A stretch of DNA of 64,000 nt from Conus ventricosus (GCA_018398815.1 CM031601.1:31028452-31092451), one strand, 5' to 3'; positions 1-13,983 are shown, counted from the stretch's first letter. Program-made: numbers and translations. Notes: generated from the letters alone by a model not told the origin.

Positions 1-239
1 TAAGAAGCCGAGGGTCTGTATTGGCTTCGTTGGTGGCAGAGTTGATGTGGGATGCTCTGTGCAAATCCTCTTCCAATGCCGACATAGGGGTAACGCACAG
101 TGAAATGTTGGCACCAGAGTCAACATTTTCCAGTACGTTGCAGTACATTGGTTGGCTTGCGAGTGGCACTCTGTGTCCTAGCATTTGTTCACTGCCCTGC
201 ATGCTTGAGTCATTCTGATGGTCGTCAGTGTAGCATGGA

Positions 240-288
240 ATCTCTCTCTCTCTCTCCGGTCGGCTGGGCAATAAGCAACATTACCTTA

Positions 289-317
<29 letters not shown>
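240..317 (+). mobile_element. LINE 3'-tail remnant ending in poly(C)
   Basis: After a (CT)n run, the sequence ccggtcggctgggcaataag plus caacattaccttac matches the terminal segment of the LINE family seen at 1264-1930, in plus orientation. It runs into 29 consecutive C at 289-317. The tail unit TTACC could have slipped into poly(C). Only about 35 bp are recognisable. Confidence 0.55.
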
Positions 318-319
<2 letters not shown>

Positions 320-1260
320 TTCTCTCTCTCTCTATTCAAGTTCCAGCCTCATCCTCCAATCATTGTGGCGTTGTCAGTGCACTGGTCCGTGTTGTCAGAT
401 CACTGCAAAACATCCATCTCCGACACAATATTTCATTCTGGAGGTCGATGTAACAATAGATATTTCTGTTTGCCAGCCGAATATCTGTGATCACAATCTT
501 CAAATGCTTTGGTTATTCTTGTGTAGTGTTGAATGTTCCAGTTTTCTGCATTAAAAAAAAATTAGTTCCAATGCAGAAAAAAAGGGGTTTTACACGTCAC
601 AAGCAATCCACTTGACATGCCGACCCACGCTACCGTTTCAGGCAGTAATAGGCATTCCTGTAAGTTGGCAGGCGGTACCTGAATGGCTTATCAGCTGTCA
701 GAAAAATGAAGGTTGATTTTGTGAGGACTGACCCTTTCACTGTGTGCACTTGATAGCTTGCCGACTTTCAGAACACATGCGTGCATTCGAACTGACAGGT
801 GCTAACTGCCCCCGAGTCACAAACCTGAAATCTTTTTTCTCTCATTTTTTTAATGGTGCTAAAGCTGAATGTACTACTTTCCTCTGAAAAAATTAGGATT
901 GAGTATTGAAGTGCTTTTTCCGTTCTTTCCTTTACTTTTAATCAGTTTTAATGAAGGTACACATGGAAAAGAACAACGACGAACATATTGAAACAATGTA
1001 CCAAGTATATAATATTGACTGTTCGTCCGTCCAGTCGACGAGAACCACTTCAGTCATCTTGGCGTTGAAGGGGGTCGGGAGGGGTGGGGTGGGGTGATTT
1101 GTGGATTCGCAGGTGGCTGATCAAGCCGATGCGTGCACGGAATGTGCAGCGACAGCTTGGAAGGGAATGTGGGAGACCTGCTCTTGATTGCTGGCATGGT
1201 CTTTCCTTGCCCGTCTCTTTCGTTGCGCTGCAGTTGTCCTCCTTTCTTCACATAAACTGG
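318..1260. other. No gene recognised
   Basis: Unique-looking AT-rich sequence. I see no open frame with family resemblance, no RNA gene and no clear repeat. Confidence 0.5.
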
Positions 1261-1263
1261 CAC

Positions 1264-1930
1264 CTTTGTGGATAAGATAAGATAATGTTGCTTATAGCCC
1301 GGCCGACCGCAAAGGGCCACATCAGGGCTGTCACCACGTTAAAATCAACTCGCCAGTCATTAAAAAAAAAAAAAAAAAAAAAACTTTCACACATCTCTTT
1401 AAATGACATCGTCTAGAAACGTACCAGAAACTTCGTTAAAAATCTTTCTTCCGTAAAATCTTAAATCAGATGAAAAATGTTAATCTCTCTCAAAAACTCA
1501 AGGATCACATCAGGCGGGACATCCCTGAACAGGATCTTCATGGACTCCGCCGTAAAATGTTTGTGTCTCACATCATGCAAGTCCCAACACTCTAAAAGAA
1601 CATGTTTCATTGTGAGTGGCGCATGACATGGAATGCACCACGGAGCTTCTTCACTCTTTAAAAGGTAGGCATGGGTAAAATACGAATGGCCGGTGTGCAG
1701 CCGGCACAGAACCGTTTCCTCTTTACGACCTCCCGACGTGGATGGGAGGAAGTCCTTAAGGTTTGGACGGATCTGAAAGAGTTTGTTATTCGTCTGTGTG
1801 TTCCAATCCTCCTGCCAGAGGTCTCTCACATAATCATTAATTTTGGGTTTCACATCTGAGCAGGGGATATAAGTGTTGGACAGTTGAGTAGCGCCATCTG
1901 GCTCGACCCAAAGCAGATTTTTTCCCATGT
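1264..1930 (-). mobile_element. 5'-truncated LINE (Jockey/I-like), ORF C-terminus plus 3' end
   Basis: A 155-residue open frame (1928 to stop at 1461, minus strand) has the arrangement typical of the C-terminal end of a Jockey/I-type pol: IPCSDVKPKINDYVRDLWQ, then ETVLCRLHTGHSYFTHAYLL, C-x2-C, LTMKHVLLEC. The 3' UTR follows to a conserved end, gggccctttgcggtc-type sequence then tataagcaacattatcttat, finishing in a short TTATC repeat instead of poly(A). An A-run at 1361-1383 (plus strand) lies inside the UTR. Reverse transcriptase is absent, so the copy is dead. Related 3' ends lie at about 255, 25085, 51.9-52.65 kb and 56.27 kb. Confidence 0.78.
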
Positions 1931-3785
1931 GTCAGGGTTGATGTTGAACACTTTCAAAGATGTTTTTATATAATATTACATCGTGAATGAAAGAATCCAT
2001 GCACCCACGCACGCGAACACACACACATACACACAAATATGTATGAATGCACGCAGGCACTCGGACACAAACAATGATGCAAATTTGTATGAGATTTATT
2101 TTCTGGTCCATGCCAAACACATTTCCTGTTCCCAATTGCAGACCAGCTGACGCAAACTGTTACTTATGAACACTTGCAGATGCAGACACGCACAATCAGC
2201 TCTGTAAGGAACAGACACAGTGGTGAACACACACATACAATTACCTATGAACACAACCATCCAAATGCCGAAGATGAATAAGTATATACACAGCAGCAAA
2301 ACGTGGGTCAAACTGTATACACAAAACTACTGTGAACACAGACGTGAACAAGGTTTCGAGCTCCAAGCTTTAAACACGGGCAAATACAGTTTGAACAAAA
2401 CTAGACACAGCTGCGATCACATATAAGCAGTCACAAAAGAAACGCAGCTCTGCGCACAGCTTGTAACACATGAATGCAGATCATCTAACACAGACTTGTA
2501 ACACAAATGTGAGGAGAGAGAAAAACTCTCCAACAGGTACAAAGCTACTGATACAGCAGTGAGCACAGGCAGCTGTGCACCAGACAAAGCAGTGAACAGA
2601 CCCAGCTGACAACACACCCAGCTGACAACACAGACCAAAACACAGACATGGTCATATACACGTACACAGACATGACTGAACAGATATAATATGTGCTCCC
2701 GTATTCACATATTCTAACATGGACACTGACCAACATTGAAGTCGCAATGTCCACTAACAGATCGACAGCTTCTGTTTGGCTGATGTCAAACAATATATTC
2801 CTCTTTTGTCGTGGAGACAGAAATACCTCTGTGGGAAAAAAAACAACTGCTATTGTCTATGTAGGTCAAACACAGTAAATTTTGAATTGCAGGAATGTCA
2901 TCGATAAAAAAACAAATTGTAAAAATTACGAAAATACTTCAACAAATATGTAAAGAATGTTATATTTATCAAAGGATATCGGCAAATCGTGAAGTGATAA
3001 TATATATCTTTCTCTATATATCTGTATCTACAAACAAACGGACAAATATAAACATATGAAGAAAAGAAAAGTATATATATATACAGCAGTGCTATGGTTT
3101 CAGAAAGAAAAAAAAAATCAAACGGTAAATGAGAAGTTAAAAAAACCTGTCGAAAGCAGCTTGGCAGATAATGGTTATGAATTAAATTTTGTTCCCAATA
3201 GCATGTCTTTCAACAATAACATCCCTCCCACAAAAACTATTTACTATCTTCTTACAAAACATGACTTTCATAGATTTAATACAAGAAAAAACCCAAGAAA
3301 ATCAACATATATATATATACAAACAACTATCAACAAGAATCTCTCCCGTGACATGCATGTAAACTTCAAACAGTCAACAGGGATCTCAAAGGCTACATCC
3401 TGGACATGAGAGCAACAAGGATCTCGTAGATCCCTTAAAAACGGGTCCAAACAATCTTCTCTGCCAAGTAAATAGAAATCTGACAATGAGCATCCATGTT
3501 TCTCACATAACTGTTCATGGTAAACAATAATATCTGCTGAAGAGGGAAGAAAGGTGGTGGGGAGAGACAGAGATAGAGAGGGAGAGACAGACGGAGAGAG
3601 AGAGGATAAAACCAAAGGAGTGATGTGAAAGTCCAAATTTGAATTCTTACAGATATGTCCATGAAGATAACTCGCACTTGTGATATCAAGGACTAACTCT
3701 TTTACTGGCCACAGAACCGTCTACAACTCTCCGTCACATTTCAGGGATAAATCCTCCACAGACATGGAATCGACCGTATCTTGTA
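1931..3785. other. No gene recognised
   Basis: Low-complexity CACA-rich text at 1990-2660 (cacag and aacacag motifs) and AT-rich sequence afterwards. Short frames only. Confidence 0.5.
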
Positions 3786-3789
3786 AACA

Positions 3790-4800
3790 GGTTTATGAGG
3801 ATCTTATACTAACACATAGCATCTCTCAATGGAAATGAAATTCATAAATGTCTTTGACAGACAGATGTACGGAACTCACATGGTGTTACTGGAGTCGTTC
3901 CATACTTTAGTTGGAGTTCATGGGGGCTGCTTACTTCCCACACTTGTCAACATATTCCTGGACCGCCGTGGCTCAGGCACTTGAAGATCAGGTCAGCACT
4001 CGCTAGAAGAACAGTGGAATATCTTTCCTTTCCAGATGACATCCATGGCTCGACTCACCGAGCTTGTACAGACTGACTGAAACATCTGGATCCGACACTG
4101 AAATCAGTGGCCATCACCATTTACAACTAATGTTACTGTCAGTGGACAGAAACCAGGAACCGTTCAGCAATTCACTCACCTGGGTCCATCATTGGCTGCG
4201 AGGGACCCAACCCAGAAATTGTCATACACAGGAAAGACAGCATCAGCACTATCACACTGAAACCTTATATGGAAAGACAATGACATCTCCATGAAAGTCT
4301 CCTACATGCACCAGCATATCCCATCTTCCTGCATGCATGCACTACTCTCTCAAAGGATCTGGGAAGCAGAATGCAAACCAGGGGAATAAGGCATTATCAC
4401 TAGATGCTGAACATCCGACACATTGATCCTATCGCTATGAACAAGTGCACCGAACCATCCAGCCGCATTCACGACCATATGAAGATCTGTTGACGCTGGT
4501 CAAGAAAAGAAAAATCACTGGTATGGTCACAGAACAAGATCCAACAGCCAGGCCAAAACAATCAAGGGAACTGTTCGAGGGAGAAACAGATGGGAAGGCA
4601 GAGAAACAAATGAAAGGCGCATGCACACACCCACACCCGGTGGACTGACAACACTGTAAAATGGGCAGGGAAACCAGCTGCAGAGACCAGGCTTTGCCAC
4701 ACAGCCTACAGCATTCTGGGAATCTGGTGAACAGCCCTCTGGCACAGCAGCCCTATGACTCTACAGTAGATCATGGAGACAAAAAGATGACTGGCATATG
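3790..4800 (+). pseudogene. Decayed LINE reverse-transcriptase relic (RTE-like?)
   Basis: Read across frames on the plus strand, the stretch keeps the order of a LINE pol C-terminal half. Near 3910-3965 it has a box like G-x-x-Q-G-C-L-L-x-P-T-L-x-N-I-F-L. FPDDI at 4035 corresponds to the FADD catalytic box, VQQFTHLGPSLAA near 4160 to the VNQFKYLG region, and IWKDNDIS at 4265. RPYEDLLTLVKKRKITGMV and a Gly/Lys/Arg-rich WTDNTVKWAG-like end lie at 4475-4660. Several stops and frameshifts show it is long dead. Clade placement is uncertain. Confidence 0.6.
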
Positions 4801-4879
4801 ACACCACAAGGACCTCTTGCAGACTAGAAGCACAATGGCGTCACACAAACATGAGCTGCCGACAGCCAAAGGGTGCAGC

Positions 4880-6350
4880 ATGAAGAGCCTGCAGCCTTAA
4901 TGTACATTGGAATCTCACAGACGTTAACAGAGCTGACGCAGTCACTTGCAGCCAGCAATGTCCTCCATACAGCCCAAGACTACTGTGATCTGCCAACAGC
5001 CATAGAGTACACTATGACCTGCAGGCAGCCAGTGTACACTATAATCTGCAGTGTTCAAGTTTTAATCTTTACAGCCCAACCAACCACTCAGTCTTTTCAG
5101 GACAATCAAACTCACACAAGAACATATATCACGAGTCGGCCCATGGAAAAAAAAAAGTCCTGAAAAAGAAAGTAACAAAAACAAAAAACAGTCTGTAACA
5201 TGGTAGCTAAAAACCAACATCCTGCAGCATATAAACTTAGACTGTGCCAAGAGCACCAAGCATTCCCCTTCATCTTTCCCTCCAGAAAAAAAAAAAATAA
5301 TGAGAAACATTCAAATGTCAAAGAAAATTCTAATAAAAATACAATATAAAAAGCAGTATAGACAAATGGACACTGGAGAATGAACAGCTAGTGTCCACTG
5401 TGGACAGTAAAACAGTTTTCACTACAAAGTTACCAAATTTAGCCCCAAATATCAGATGACAAAAATGTTTGAATTTCAACAGCAAAGAGGAGAAAATGGT
5501 CTTCACAGGCTGAACAACAGAAGACGACAATCGGTCAAAATGAACAACCCTCACAGGCTGAACAACAGAAGACGACAATCGGTCAAAATGAACAACCCTC
5601 ACAGGCTGAACAACAGAAGACGACAATCAATCAAAATGAACAACCCTCACAGGCTGAACAACACAAGACAACAATCGGTCAAAATGAACAAACTGAACAA
5701 CAGACGACAACAATCGGTCAAAATGAACAAGTCAAGTCGCAGAGTGCTGGGGAAAGAAGAAATGTCTGGCACAGAACTTGCTGCAGAAGGCAGGGGAGTG
5801 ATCTGTACTGACAGAGCCCCTTGCATCCCAGTGGGGACTGTTATCTGTAGACAGCCACAGAGAATACTAATCTGCAGACAGTCAAAGTATACCTCATGAC
5901 TGCTGTCAACCAAACAGGTCTGCAGACAGCCATAGAACACCTCGTGACTGCTGTCAAACAGCAAATGGCTACAACGTACAACACAATCTGTTGACAACTA
6001 CATTACATGCTGTCATCTGCAGCCACAGACCACTACATTATCAGCAGGTGGCTCCGGAGTAAAATGCAGCTAGAAACAACACGCTATGATCCAGACGCAA
6101 CTACAGAACACAATATGACCTGCCACAGTGCACCAGCACTATGATCTACAGCTAGCCATAGTGCCTATGATCTGCATCACAGAGCACACTATGATCACAT
6201 GTAACAATCATTACATACACTAAATACTGCCAACAGCCAAAAGGTACACTGCGATCTACAGTCACACTATACACTATGATCTACAGACAATTACACTATC
6301 ATCTGCAATTTACACTATGATCTCCACACGGCCATCACTGCCCAATGCTT
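4880..6350. repeat. Region of degenerate cactatgatctgcag-type repeats
   Basis: Outside the 48-bp array, the motif acactatga(t/c)ctgcagac plus agcca recurs irregularly (4980-5055, 5840-5960, 6100-6330). It appears to be an old, strongly diverged minisatellite. No coding sequence recognised. Confidence 0.6.
5503..5731. repeat. 48-bp minisatellite, about 4.5 copies
   Basis: The unit contains caggctgaacaacagaagac and aatcggtcaaaatgaacaa. The last copies are shortened and diverged. The period is divisible by 3 and gives a 147-codon open frame, but the translated Asn/Arg-rich repeat has no recognisable domain. Confidence 0.9.
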
Positions 6351-8870
6351 ATTCTATGATTGGCTTTCACATCTGAACAACCACACCGATGTTGGCATAC
6401 TTCGCCAAACAACTCTTGACTGTCGACAAACATCCCTTACAGACATGACTGCACACACAGACCATCAACACCAAACTCTAGCTGAATGTAGGCGGTTCCT
6501 TCACTGTCATCAACAAACGATCATGTATTCCAAAGACAAAGCGGAACTGGGATATGTTCATATTTCTTTTGAAACTCTGTGTAAAAAAAAAAAAAAAGTC
6601 ACAGAAATGACTCTTGCGTTCAGGGAACAGGTTAAAACAAATGTTTATAAAGGGTTTAGTCTGTGGCTGGAGAGTGGTGGTTCCCTGTGTCTGTGTACAG
6701 ACTGTGAACAAGGTGGTACACAATGCCCCAAGACGAGCTGAAGCCCTTGATGGCATAGGGGATCAAAGGTTCTGAGAGAAGATCTTGCAGGACCATAATT
6801 AGCACAGCCTTGTCTAATTCAAAGCTCTTTTATTTAATCAGCTTCGAAGTCTGTGTGCACCACACCTAAAAGACCTTCGCTGTTTTCTGACAGGATGTTT
6901 GTAAATATCAGATGGAATTTTCAAAGCTGCATTTTTTTTATCAAAACTAATTCCCAGAAATCTTGCTGTGAAATTTGTTACAAAGGTTTTTTAGTGGATG
7001 AAAAAGGAAGATGATTGTACTCGGCCCACTGTTGGATCTTGTTAACACAAAGTGAAAAGTCAGTGTTGTGCTCCAGCACAGATGGCCCCCAACTGTGTTG
7101 ACTGTGAAGTCCTCGACAAGCAGAAAACATCTGAACCCTGGTTTGGCACACAGACATAGAAGAGGGAGGGAGACGGGAACCAGTTGAAACATCCACAATG
7201 GCGTCGGTTTTGCTTGCATTACTAACCCAGCCAACTACTTTTCCAGGACTGTCAGTATTCTGTGAAAAAAAAAGTCCTATAATGAAAAAGAAAAACTTTC
7301 CAGTATCTACACACTTCAAAACACCACAGCTACACTACCCATGATCCTTTAAAGCAGATAAGACTAGCCCTTGCTGATGACAATAGGTATTCTTCAAAAT
7401 TCATTAAGTCCTTTTATTTGACAAAAATAACAAAATTCATGGAAAACGCAACAGTGCTTAACAAAAATACCATACGGGAAATCGACCATGCGCAACAGAC
7501 AGCTGCTATTTCCTATGTACACTGCCTAATTATCAGATTACATTCAAAAAAAAAAAAAAGGGAAGGAAAATTCGAACAAGCAAACAAACCGGCATGTTAA
7601 AGATTACATGAGAGAAACAAAACTAGTAAAGACCATCTAAAACAAATACAGGTATATTTGATCACAAAAGCAGACAAAGCACGGGATAACGTATGTTCAC
7701 ATATCTGTTTAAGTGGCATGAGCTGTGACAAGGTAAATACTGTTGAAATGTTTGACTCGGATATGCAATAGTCGGATAATGCTGCGAGTACATTTGGCTG
7801 TATGCGAGTTCACGCTTGCTTGTTTATGCCACCTACTTATGGAGGCCAGCTCCACAGCAGCAAGTGCTAACTAATACTAGCCTTGCAGAGTCACCAGGAC
7901 TCTTCTTCACTCATCATGGACTTGACATCACACAATGCCCTAGGGGGAAATCTCAAAGTGTGTAAGAGAGCAAGTGTGAGTGTGGTTTTGATGGACAGGT
8001 AGAAACAAAAGCACTGTCTCGGTATGTAAAATACAGAGAAAAGCAATGCACTCTTTGGTGGGTGTGTGAGCATCTGCAGTCATATGTATACACACACACA
8101 AGCAAAAGAATTTGTTGTTCTAATGCTGCATGCAGTTTTAGATAATCACTACTGAGCATCAGTTTGCACAGTCTGCAAAATGGCTACCGATTTTGGCTCT
8201 GAGCACAACATGATTCCTTTATTCGTCTTAAAATGGAGACCATCTCAAAAGAACAATAAAACCAATATCAAAAGAGTAAAGGAAAATCAAGGAGTGGCAT
8301 ACGTAAATGAGCTGCTGACATTATGCAAAACATTCATGACGCCAACGACAGGCACATAGATAGGTAAATGACAAAACAAGTCCCGTGAAAACATCAGCCT
8401 GTCTGTTGCAACAAAACCGGTGAGTCTAATGACCCAACTACACACACACACAAAAACAGACATCCATGAGTGGCATCCACACAGACCCACCCTCACCTCC
8501 CCCAAAACGATCATCAAGACCCCCAACTGCACATCCTGATCACTGTGACTGACTGCTACGCTACAACCTTCCTGCATGATATCTGGTGGTCTTCTGCCAC
8601 TCTGAGGAGGAACAATGACACATGGACCCAAAGCTGGGTTTCTTCCATTACATAAAAAAAAAGATACCAAGTCCACACATGCCCAGGCTGTTGGCAAACT
8701 AATTAAACAAACTCCTAGCAGCCGGTCAGAGTGAAGAGAGACAGCTGACATAGAAATAGGTCATAGACACAAGACAGTGTGAGAGAGATGTATATATATA
8801 CAGACTACATCTCGATGGTATCCATGACAGAAACATCACCAGAACAGTTTGTTGGTAGTCGGTCATTTTC
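6351..8870. other. No gene recognised
   Basis: No supportable coding sequence. A-runs at 6582 and 7546 and a short CA tract at 8090 only. Confidence 0.45.
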
Positions 8871-8874
8871 ATGT

Positions 8875-9607
8875 TTACAAAGCGTGTTCAGTGCTCAGAA
8901 CCCTACAACCCTTTACAAAGCATGTTCACTCTTCAGAACCCTACAACCCTTTACAAAGTATGTTCACTCTTCAGAACCCTACAACCCTTTACAAAGTATG
9001 TTCACTCTTCAGAACCCTACAACACTTTACAAAGCATGTTCACTCTTCTGAACCCTACAACCCTTTACAAAGCATGTTCACTCTTCTGAACCCTACAACC
9101 CTTTACAAAGCATGTTCACTCTTCTGAACCCTACAACCCTTTACAAAGTATGTTCACTGCTCAGAACCCTACAACCCTTTACAAAGTATGTTCACTGCTC
9201 AGAACCCTACAACCCTTTACAAAGCATGTTCACTCTTCAGAACCCTACAACCCTTTACAAAGCATGTTCACTCTTCTGAACCCTACAACCCTTTACAAAG
9301 CATGTTCACTCTACAGAACCCTACAACCCTTTACAAAGCATGTTCACTCTTCTGAACCCTACAATCCTTTACAAAGTATGTTCACTGCTCAGAACCCTAC
9401 AACCCTTTACAAAGTATGTTCACTGCTCAGAACCCTACAACCCTTTACAAAGCATGTTCACTCTTCTGAACCCTACAACCCTTTACAAAGCATGATCACT
9501 CTTCAGAACCCTACAACCCTTTACAAAGCATGTTCACTCTTCAGAACCCTACAACCCTTTACAAAACATGTTCACCGCTCAGAACCCTACAACCCTTTAC
9601 AAAGCAT
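8875..9607. repeat. 38-bp minisatellite, about 19 copies
   Basis: The unit is built on gaaccctacaaccctttaca and aagcatgttcactcttc, with variants at three or four positions (cttcag, cttctg, tgctcag; gcatg, gtatg). Open frames in all three plus frames are a consequence of a stop-free unit. It lies downstream of the TBC1D1/4-like gene. Confidence 0.95.
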
Positions 9608-9609
9608 TT

Positions 9610-11725
9610 TTAAAAGAGCTTGGACAGAACTCGACAGTTCCTTTCTCAAACTGACACAGAATGTCAATCACAACCCTTCACCCCTTGTTTTTCCTTTAAC
9701 GACACATGAAGATGAGGACACCCAAAAATTTGGATGCTGAAGAGCTAATTGACCACAAACCTGTCTGCCCTCATTCGGCTATTCAGGACATAAGGACCTG
9801 ACTGCTCGCTATTTTTCCCACTCGAATTCTTTTTTCTATAAAATATTCACACAGAGAATATTCACAAGAATATTCATCTAAAACTTGCAGCTCAGTTATT
9901 GTGATTCTATTTTGTGTTTGTCTTTTCTTAATTAATGAACAAAAAAAAAATCAACATTAATGTTTGTAACTGCACTGTCACCATGCGACCATTTTTTTTC
10001 TCCCTGCAATCATTATAATTTTCATTTTCCATTTTCCCCCCCCTGCAACCGATATAATTTTCATTTTCACACACAAGCATCATCTGTGCTCTGCCAAACT
10101 GCGATTTAATCTTGCGTTCACACTGTGTGCTTATCATATTAGCTGCTCTAGAGAGCATGCCACTTACAGACGGCGCATTCATATGTAGGGAAATGTAATA
10201 CTTGAATGTGTTGGAGTATTATAGAAGGTTGAGGCGACTCATCAACAGCAGATGCCTATCCCCACACTTTCTTCTCCAGATCCTCAAAATATCCCCTTCC
10301 CTCCTTCTTCTTCCCTCTCTCGTCTCCGTCTCCATCTCCCCCCCCCTCTCAAAAGCAAATGCCTATCCCAGGACTTTTTCCTTCACATCCTCAATACTTC
10401 CTGCCCCCATCACCTTCCTCCTCCCCTCTTGACCACCACACACAAAAAAAAAGAAATGTCCTTGAAGCAAAATCTTCATGGTCGAAATGATGAAAGAAGT
10501 TAAAAGTAGTTTTTAAACAAATAAAATATCAGCCAGAAATGCAGGAAGAAATATCATGGCATCGATTATCTACACAAAATGGACTACACATCAATGATAT
10601 TGCCAACAACCCCCACCCCACCCCAAAAGAAAACCAGCAACAACATCAAAATGAGTATATATCTGTAAGTTACCAGCAACTGATCGTCATCATGGACAAT
10701 GTCATGAAAAAATAAAACAGCTTTTCTTCATACACTGTCAATGAGATGTCTGCCAAGCATGTCTCCATGAGAGTGATATATGGCCTCATCAATGCACACA
10801 TGTAACAATGAAGTTGTCTATGGGGTCTTTATCAACATGTGCATACAAACCAGAAAATAATCAAATGAAATACAGGTAAAACAAAGGCATGCATTCGGCC
10901 AATGAACAATGTTATCGCAAGTTTTTGTCTGATTGTGTTCCACAGCACCAAATGTTTCTGTAACTTCTGACACCCACACCACCATGTAACACAGCCATGT
11001 CAAGGTAAGGGGAGGGAGTAATAAGCAGATTATGGCAATCATGCACATCAAAAACAAGCAGCTCACATGGTGAATGGACACCGTACCAAATGGACACAAC
11101 CGTCAGGGGTGGGGATGTTGGAGGTTGGTGTCGCCTCACAAAAAAAGGGTCAGAAAAATGGAGATTGCAGCAGGCCACAAACAACTAGTATCTCTCTCTG
11201 CCAAGCCATCACATCATTCACCATGCACGGCAGCATCTACTATGGACGACTTGTGTGACTTATTAACACAGAACTCCGATCCTAACAAAAATGAACGAGT
11301 GCTTCTGCCACGTCCATACGTTGCAATTTCTTTTTCATCTGGAATCCCACGCCAGTATAACTAAGGTTGGCATTCACACTGACTGGAGTCAATGAAACCT
11401 GTGATCATACTGTCAATGTCCTTTCCATAGATGGTGGAGTGGAAGAGGTTGAACCTCATTCTGTGCACATGACAGCCCAGCTAACACAGAGTCCTATCAA
11501 ACTGGGTGGAACATGTCTAAAACAGAAGTAAAGACAGACAGCATGGTGTAGCTAAACGACTGACGTCCCCCAAAGCTGATAACATCAGGCCACACTGGCA
11601 ACGGCAGCCATTCGCTGATCCAGTTAACTTGTCAACAACAGACTTAAATTCGTAGAGTTGAGGAAATGCTTTGAATGCCACACATAAAAAAAGGCAGTTT
11701 GGCCATACAGACTCTGCAACAAGCA
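9610..11725. other. No gene recognised
   Basis: Pyrimidine-rich stretch at 10250-10440, otherwise featureless. Frames of 60-95 codons show no family signature. Confidence 0.45.
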
Positions 11726-11728
11726 GAA

Positions 11729-13104
11729 TGAACAGCTGAGTTCACTGTGGATAGTGTGCACACACACCCGCAGAGAGGACAGCTGAGTTCACTGTGGACA
11801 GTGTGCAAACAAACTGCAGAGAGGACAGCTTGAGTTCACTGTGGATAGTGTGCACACACACTGCAGAGATGACAGCTTGAGTTCACTGTGGATAGTGTGC
11901 AAACAAACTGCAGAGAAGACAGCTTGAGCTCACTGTGGATAGTGTGCAAACTGCAGAGAGGACAGCTGAGTTCACTGTGGATAGTGTGCAAACTGCAGAG
12001 AGGACAGCTTGAGTTCACTGTGGATAGTGTGCAAACAAACTGCAGAGAGGACAGCTGAGTTCACTGTGGATAGTGTGTACACAAACTGCAGAGAGGACAG
12101 CTTGAGTTCACTGTGGATAGTGTGCAAACAAACTGCAGAGAGGACAGCTTGAGTTCACTATGGACAGTATGCAAACAAACTGCAAAGAAGACAGCTTGAG
12201 TTCACTGTGGATAGTGTGCAAACAAACTGCAGAGAGGACAGCTTGAGTTCACTATGGACAGTATGCAAACAAACTGCAAAGAAGACAGCTTGAGCTCACT
12301 GTGGATAGTGTGCAAACTGCAGAGAGGACAGCTGAGTTCACTGTGGATAGTGTGCAAACTGCAGAGAGGACAGCTTGAGGTTCACTGTGGATAGTGTGCA
12401 AACTGCAGAGAGGACAGCTGAGTTCACTGTGGATAGTGTGCAAACTGCAGAGAGGACAGCTGAGTTCACCGTGGATAGTGTGCAAACACACACACTGCAG
12501 AGAGGACAGCTCGAGTTCACTGTGGGTAGTGTGCACATACACACTGCAGAGAGGACAGCTTGAGTTCACTGTGGATAGTGTGCAAACTGCAGAGAGGATA
12601 GCTCGAGTTCACTGTGGATAGTGTGCACACACACACTGCAGAGAAGACAGCTCGAGTTCACTGTGGATAGTGTGCAAACAAACTGCAAAGAGGACAGCTC
12701 GAGTGCACTGTGGATAGTGTGTACACAAACTGCAGAGAGGACAGCTTGAGTTCACTGTGGATAGTGTGCACACAAACTGCAGAGAGGACAGCTTGAGTTC
12801 ACTGTGGATAGTGTGCACACAAACACAAACTGCAGAGAGGACAGCTTGAGTTCACTGTGGATAGTGTGCACACAAACTGCAGAGTGTGTAAACACACACA
12901 CACAAACTGCAGAGAGGACAGCTTGAGTTCATTGTGGATAGTGTGTACACACACACTGCAGAGAGGACAGCTTGAGTTCACTGTGGATAGTGGCACACAC
13001 ACACACACACACACTGCAGGAGAGGACAGCTTGAGTTCACTGTGGATAGTGTGCACAACACAACACACTGCAGAGGGGACAGCTTGAGTTCACTGTGGAT
13101 AGGT

Positions 13105-13140
<36 letters not shown>

Positions 13141-13401
13141 AGAGGACAGCTTGAGTTCACTGTGGATAGTGTGCACACACACACACACACACAAACTGCA
13201 GAAAGGACAGTTTTGAGTTAAACTGGGGGATATGTGCACACACCACAAAACACTGCAGAGAGGACAGCTTGAGTTCACTGTGGATAGGGGGCACACACAC
13301 ACACAAAAACTGCAGAGATGACAGCTTGAGTTCACTGGGGGATAGTGTGCCACACCACACACACTGCAGAGAGGACAGTTTGAGTTCACTGTGGATAGGT
13401 G

Positions 13402-13444
<43 letters not shown>

Positions 13445-13671
13445 GAGAGGACAGCTTGAGTTCACTGTGGATAGTGTTTTACACACACACTGCAGAGAGG
13501 ACAGCTTGAGTTCACTGTGGATAGTGGCACCCACACACACTGCAGAGAGGACAGCTTGAGTTCACTGTGGATAGTGTGTACACACACACTGCAGAGAGGA
13601 CAGCTGAGTTCACTGTGGATAGTGTGCACACACACACTGCAGAGAGGACACTTGAGTTCACTGTGGATAGT

Positions 13672-13711
<40 letters not shown>

Positions 13712-13983
13712 CACACTGCAGAGAGGACAGCTTGAGATCACTGTGGAAAAGTGGGGCACACACACACTGCAGAGAGGACAGCTTGAGTTCACGTGGATAG
13801 TGTGCAAACAAACTGCAGAGGGGGACAGCTGGTTCACTGGGATAGTGTGTACACACACACTGCAGAGAGGACGCTTGAGTTCACTGGACAGTGTGCAAAA
13901 AAAACTGCAGAGAGGACGCTGAGTTCAGTGGATAGTGTGCAAACTGCAGAGAAGACAGTTTGATTTCACGGGATAGTGTGCAT
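11729..13983. repeat. Compound minisatellite (about 42-48 bp core) with embedded (CA)n
   Basis: About 45-50 copies of a core made of tgcagagaggacagcttgag and ttcactgtggatagtgtgca. In the left half units are joined by caaacaaac. From about 12480 rightwards the joint becomes (CA)n of steadily varied length, up to about 40 bp near 13400 and 13680. Indels inside the core also become common after 13200. Confidence 0.95.

Noticed and set aside
8849..9740. Long open frames through the 38-bp array (up to 196 codons) and telomere-like aaccct motifs
   Set aside because: The repeat unit lacks stops in several frames at once, the peptides have no domain, and the spacing is 38 bp, not a 6-bp telomeric period.
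11836..13858. Many Cys-rich open frames (CPLCS...HTIHSEL type)
   Set aside because: They are translations of the compound minisatellite and of (CA)n; overlapping frames on both strands, no start context, no conserved fold.
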